NCBI GenBank assembly: GCA_903873185.1
Contig: CAIQNN010000051.1
Span: 1 to 54,899 of the forward strand
DNA from: an uncultured Actinomycetes bacterium
GTDB lineage: Bacteria; Actinomycetota; Actinomycetes; Nanopelagicales; Nanopelagicaceae
Direction: 5' to 3'
Length of the DNA stretch: 54,899 nucleotides
A program made the translations under genes and the position numbers. This document shows, in pieces, positions 51,890 to 54,899 of the stretch (position 1 is the first letter of the stretch; every line of letters begins with the position of its first letter). Under the pieces are notes generated by a model, which was not told where the DNA came from, did no database searches, and worked only from the letters and a program-made list of their open reading frames with translations.

Positions 51890-52474
51890 ATGAGTCGTAT
51901 TCCGAGCACCGTTGCCCCGTCGGGCTCAACTATCCCCGAACGACACGCAAAGGCACCGCTTCCAGGTTCAAAGATCCCTTCCCATTTCGGTCACTGTTTC
52001 GGTTGTGGCGACTTACATCCAACGGGATTGCATCTGGTGGCACATGCCGGATCGGGACAAAATCTCACGGCGGTTTTCACGGTAACGGAAAATCATCAAG
52101 GAGCTCCAGGCCTGGCACATGGCGGCTTGCTTTCATTGGCCTTTGATGAAGCTCTTGGAAAATTGATGTGGTTAATTCGCTCTCCTGCAGTAACTGCCCG
52201 ACTCGAAACTGATTTCCTGTTGCCAGTACCGATGGGCTCGACGCTACATATCAGCGCTGAAATCACTGGACAGGTAAACCGAAAGGTCTATACCGCTGCA
52301 ATTGGAAGATTAAATTCTCCTGATGGTCCGATCGCAGTTCGCGCTGCTGCGTTATTTGTGATTGTTCCAATGAAACACTTTATGGAGAATGCGCCGAAAG
52401 AATATTTGGCTCACGTAACTGCGCACCCAGAACTTCTCGCCTTTGTTGATCCAGATTTCGAGATCAACCCTTGA
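51890..52474 (+). CDS. PaaI-type hotdog-fold thioesterase family protein
   Basis: A 194-aa protein. The N-terminal CFGCGDLHPTGLHL and the HQGAPGLAHGGLLSLAFDEALG segment, whose GLAHGG loop and following Asp/Glu mark the hotdog active site, point to the acyl-CoA thioesterase/PaaI superfamily. The substrate is unknown. The end overlaps dut by 4 bases. The adjacent acyl-ACP desaturase hints at lipid metabolism, which is inference only. Confidence 0.82.
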   Translation: MSRIPSTVAPSGSTIPERHAKAPLPGSKIPSHFGHCFGCGDLHPTGLHLVAHAGSGQNLTAVFTVTENHQGAPGLAHGGLLSLAFDEALGKLMWLIRSPAVTARLETDFLLPVPMGSTLHISAEITGQVNRKVYTAAIGRLNSPDGPIAVRAAALFVIVPMKHFMENAPKEYLAHVTAHPELLAFVDPDFEINP

Positions 52475-52911
52475 GCGTTGAAGTATTAATTACGCGATTA
52501 GACAGCTCGGTCGCCCTTCCGTTCTACGCGAAACCTGGCGATGCGGGCGCGGATCTAACCTCTCGAATTGAAATTACCTTGCAACCGGGGGAGCGCGCCC
52601 TGGTTCCAACTGGGATTGCAATTGCGCTGCCCGATGGTTATGCCGCCTTTGTGCATCCTAGGTCCGGGTTAGCAATTAAGCATGGCGTTTCTATGGTTAA
52701 CACTCCCGGCACCGTTGATGCTGGATTTCGAGGAGAGCTTCAAGTGATTCTCATAAATCACGATCCGAAGGCTGCTATTACCTTTCACAAAGGTGATCGA
52801 ATAGCCCAGTTGGTAATTCAGAAAGTTGAGCGCGCGCAATTTGTTGAAGTTGAAGTTTTACCGGGATCGCATCGCGGCGATGGCGGCTTTGGATCCACGG
52901 GGGCAAATTAA
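52471..52911 (+). CDS. dut: Deoxyuridine 5'-triphosphate nucleotidohydrolase
   Basis: Hydrolyses dUTP to dUMP, keeping uracil out of DNA and feeding dTMP synthesis. The 146-aa trimeric dUTPase has motifs AGADLTS (1), PRSGLA (2), GTVDAGFRGELQVILIN (3), RIAQLV (4) and the C-terminal RGDGGFGSTG (5). TTG start overlapping the thioesterase stop. It shares one base with the next gene. Confidence 0.96.
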   Translation: MSVEVLITRLDSSVALPFYAKPGDAGADLTSRIEITLQPGERALVPTGIAIALPDGYAAFVHPRSGLAIKHGVSMVNTPGTVDAGFRGELQVILINHDPKAAITFHKGDRIAQLVIQKVERAQFVEVEVLPGSHRGDGGFGSTGAN

Positions 52912-53549
52912 TGAGCTATGACGGTCATCAAGAAGATAAAGCGAAGATCATTAGCGCTTTGGGCGGGACCCGAGGCTTAATTGATTCTGGTCTACCCTCG
53001 CTGGTCTTCCTAATAGTTTTCAATTTGGCTCACCTTGTAAATACGGCGGCGATTTCGGCTCTAATTCTTTCTGCGCTTTTAACGCTTATGCGGTTAGTTC
53101 GACGCGAGACTTTGCAGCATGCCATTTCGGGAATTGCTGGCATTGCCATCTGTGCGTTGCTTTCCAGGCATACCGGAAAGGCGGCGGACTTCTATCTGCC
53201 AGGGTTGATCACAAATGCTGTTTATAGCGTTCTGTATGCTGCTATGAACTTGGCTGGCTGGCCGCTGTTGGGTCTTAGCTTGGGACCACTGTTGGGGGAG
53301 AACCTGCAATGGCGCAAGAACCCAGCCCGCAAAAGTGCTTATGTTCGTGCCGGTTGGCTTTGGGTAGCGCTGTTCGTGGCTCGGTTAGCAGTTCAATATC
53401 CGCTCTATCGCGCTGGCAATTTGAATCTTTTAGGTACCGCCAGATTGGTAATGGGCTACCCACTCTTTATTGCAGCTGGTTGGGGAACTTGGATGATTTT
53501 GCGAAAAGTACCAACGGTAAAAATTCCATCCGATAAAGCGTCAGACTAG
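52911..53549 (+). CDS. DUF3159 family membrane protein
   Basis: A 212-aa protein with about five to six hydrophobic segments (LPSLVFLIVFNLAHLV, AAISALILSALLTLMRLV, ISGIAGIAICALL, LITNAVYSVLYAAMNLAGWPLLGLSLG, WLWVALFVARLAVQYPLY, YPLFIAAGWGTWMILRK). DUF3159 is an actinobacterial family of unknown function, typically between dut and the trkA genes, so a link to membrane or potassium physiology is possible but unproven. Its stop shares the CTAG tetramer with the stop of the convergent trkA. Confidence 0.88.
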   Translation: MSYDGHQEDKAKIISALGGTRGLIDSGLPSLVFLIVFNLAHLVNTAAISALILSALLTLMRLVRRETLQHAISGIAGIAICALLSRHTGKAADFYLPGLITNAVYSVLYAAMNLAGWPLLGLSLGPLLGENLQWRKNPARKSAYVRAGWLWVALFVARLAVQYPLYRAGNLNLLGTARLVMGYPLFIAAGWGTWMILRKVPTVKIPSDKASD

Positions 53550-54205
53550 TTATCGATAAAGCATTTCTTTATTAGCGCTTCTGCTTCTGAAGTAGCAACG
53601 AATAGCAGTTCATCGCCGGCAGCAAACATGTCATGTTGATGCGGGGAGATAACGCGGCCATCGCGAACAATGGCGGCTAGCGATGCTCCTTCGGGAAGCG
53701 GAATCTCATTGACTGTCTTGCCATTGCATGCGGCACCATCAGGCAAGGTAATTTCTACTAGGTTGGCTTCGCCGCGGCGTAATGAGAAGAGTCGAACCAC
53801 ATCGCCCACGCTTACTGCCTCTTCAACTAGCGCTGAGATAATTCTTGGAGTCGACACTGCGACATCAACGCCCCATGAGTTGTCAAAAAGCCATTCATTT
53901 TTGGGATGATTGACCCGCGCCACTACTCGGGGCACCCCATATTCGCTCTTAGCTAAAAGCGAGGCGACCAGATTTACTTTGTCATCGCCCGTTGCGGCGA
54001 TCATTACCTGACAAGTATCTAGCTTGGCATTATCAAGTGCAGTGATTTCACAGGCATCGGCCATTAGCCATTCGGCATCTGGAACGCTCTCCATTTTAAG
54101 CGCCTTTGGATCTCGGTCGATCAACAAGACATGATGGCCATTTTCCAATAGCTCACGAGCGATTGCTCGTCCCACATTTCCAGCTCCAGCAATCGCAATT
54201 CGCAT
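53546..54205 (-). CDS. trkA: Trk potassium uptake regulatory subunit TrkA (second copy)
   Basis: A 219-aa cytoplasmic RCK protein that gates a TrkH/KtrB-type K+ channel by binding NAD(H). The order is TrkA_N Rossmann domain (IAGAGNVGRAIARELLENGHHVLLIDRD) then TrkA_C (VVRLFSLRRGEANLVEITLPDGA...). It follows the other trkA directly. Two adjacent single-unit TrkA genes match the CeoB/CeoC arrangement of mycobacteria. The channel gene is not in the window. Confidence 0.93.
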   Translation of the reverse strand: MRIAIAGAGNVGRAIARELLENGHHVLLIDRDPKALKMESVPDAEWLMADACEITALDNAKLDTCQVMIAATGDDKVNLVASLLAKSEYGVPRVVARVNHPKNEWLFDNSWGVDVAVSTPRIISALVEEAVSVGDVVRLFSLRRGEANLVEITLPDGAACNGKTVNEIPLPEGASLAAIVRDGRVISPHQHDMFAAGDELLFVATSEAEALIKKCFIDN

Positions 54206-54868
54206 TTAGTGATCCTCTGGTGATTTAGCTAGCGCAAGTTCGACGAGCGCTAGATCGCTTTCGGTGACAAGTACATGGACCAAATCGCCCTCTTGAAGAA
54301 CTGTGTGCTCATTTGGAATCAGACCTTCACCAAGACGAGTTATGAAGGCAACTCGAGCCGGCGTCGAAGTTTCGATTAAATGCGCGGGGTTTCCGTACCA
54401 GTCAGAATGCATATGAACTTCACAGAGCGCCACGGTTCCGCTGGCATCGCGCCATTCTGAGCGCGAACCTTCCGGTGCTAAGCGGCGCATAATTTGATCG
54501 GTGGTCCATAGAACAGTGGCAACAGTTGGAATTCCAAGGCGCTGATAGATCTCGGCGCGCGCTGGGTCGTAGATACGAGCAACGACATTTGCCACGCCAT
54601 ATGTCTCTCTGGCGACTCGAGCAGCCAGAATATTTGAGTTATCGCCATTAGAAACAGCGGCAAAGGCATCAGCTTGTTCAATTCCAGCTTCGAGCAAGGT
54701 ATCGCGGTCGAAACCAACTCCGGCGACGGTGCGCCCATTGAAATCGGCTCCCAATCGGCGAAAGGCTTCGCGATTTTGGTCGATGACGGCGACGGTATGG
54801 CCCGCAGCTTCGAGATCTTTGGCAAGACCCGAGCCGACTCGGCCGCAACCCATAATGACTACGTGCAC
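54206..54868 (-). CDS. trkA: Trk potassium uptake regulatory subunit TrkA (first copy)
   Basis: A 220-aa RCK protein with GCGRVGSGLAKDLEAAGHTVAVIDQN as its nucleotide-binding start and a TrkA_C domain (LIETSTPARVAFITRLGEGLIPNEHTVLQEGDLVHVLV). GTG start at 54868 has no Shine-Dalgarno sequence but is preceded by a -10-like TAAGTT. Probably forms a heteromeric ring with the adjacent TrkA. Confidence 0.93.
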   Translation of the reverse strand: MHVVIMGCGRVGSGLAKDLEAAGHTVAVIDQNREAFRRLGADFNGRTVAGVGFDRDTLLEAGIEQADAFAAVSNGDNSNILAARVARETYGVANVVARIYDPARAEIYQRLGIPTVATVLWTTDQIMRRLAPEGSRSEWRDASGTVALCEVHMHSDWYGNPAHLIETSTPARVAFITRLGEGLIPNEHTVLQEGDLVHVLVTESDLALVELALAKSPEDH

Positions 54869-54875
54869 GGGAGAG

Positions 54876-54881
54876 AACTTA
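54876..54881 (-). promoter_or_regulatory. -10 hexamer TAAGTT, leaderless-type start of trkA
   Basis: On the minus strand TAAGTT fits TANNNT and is followed by 7 bases (CTCTCCC) and GTG at 54868. Confidence 0.5.
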
Positions 54882-54899
54882 CACCCTTAGGCTCATCCC

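Overview
The window is a tightly packed bacterial chromosome segment of housekeeping genes from an actinobacterium. The evidence is gene order and family content. An IclR regulator diverges from leuC-leuD and is followed by an HU protein with a Lys/Ala/Pro tail. The run rsmD-coaD-DUF177-rpmF-rnc-mutM-smc-ftsY-amtB-glnK-glnD-ffh-rpsP-KH-rimM-trmD is present. DUF3093, DUF3159, DUF4193 and paired TrkA genes also occur. By eye the base composition is near balanced (not computed), low for Actinobacteria. Coding density is very high: many genes overlap by 1-17 bases and no gene-free stretch exceeds about 210 bases. This suggests a streamlined aquatic lineage, for example freshwater Nanopelagicales (acI); that placement is inference.

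Layout. 1-9.1 kb: tail of a membrane protein, nadD, rsfS, a histidine phosphatase, tRNA-Ala, an SDR, leuS, the DNA-uptake pair comEA-comEC, and holA. 9.2-19 kb: rpsT, lepA, hemW, a DoxX-like protein, hrcA-dnaJ-rsmE, a HIT protein, phoH-ybeY-corC. 19-25 kb: a FAH-family enzyme, gltX, tRNA-Gln, tRNA-Glu, the leucine branch (IclR regulator, leuC, leuD) and HU. 25-31 kb: plsC-gpsA-ddl, a secreted beta-propeller, an SDR, a stand-alone Lrp-type RAM domain on the minus strand, thiL, rpmB (minus). 31-42 kb: recG, rsmD, coaD, a coiled-coil protein, DUF177, rpmF, rnc, mutM, smc, ftsY. 42-50 kb: the nitrogen module amtB-glnK-glnD with GlnR-like boxes, then ffh and rpsP-KH-rimM-trmD. 50-54.9 kb: an acyl-ACP desaturase, DUF4193, DUF3093 (minus), a thioesterase, dut, DUF3159 and two trkA genes (minus).

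The genes serve translation (tRNA synthetases, ribosomal proteins and their assembly factors, lepA, trmD), protein export (ffh, ftsY), DNA uptake and repair (comEA/comEC, recG, mutM, smc, holA), cofactor synthesis (nadD, coaD, thiL) and nitrogen sensing.

I found no phage, IS element, CRISPR array, defence island or biosynthetic cluster, and no strong candidate for a novel multi-gene system. The most interesting signals are regulatory. At least 15 genes start 6-8 bases after a TANNNT -10 hexamer and lack a Shine-Dalgarno sequence, the signature of leaderless transcripts. nadD and rnc have no well-placed ATG/GTG/TTG start. Several inverted repeats sit over promoters or start sites (glnD, recG, leuC, HU, amtB).
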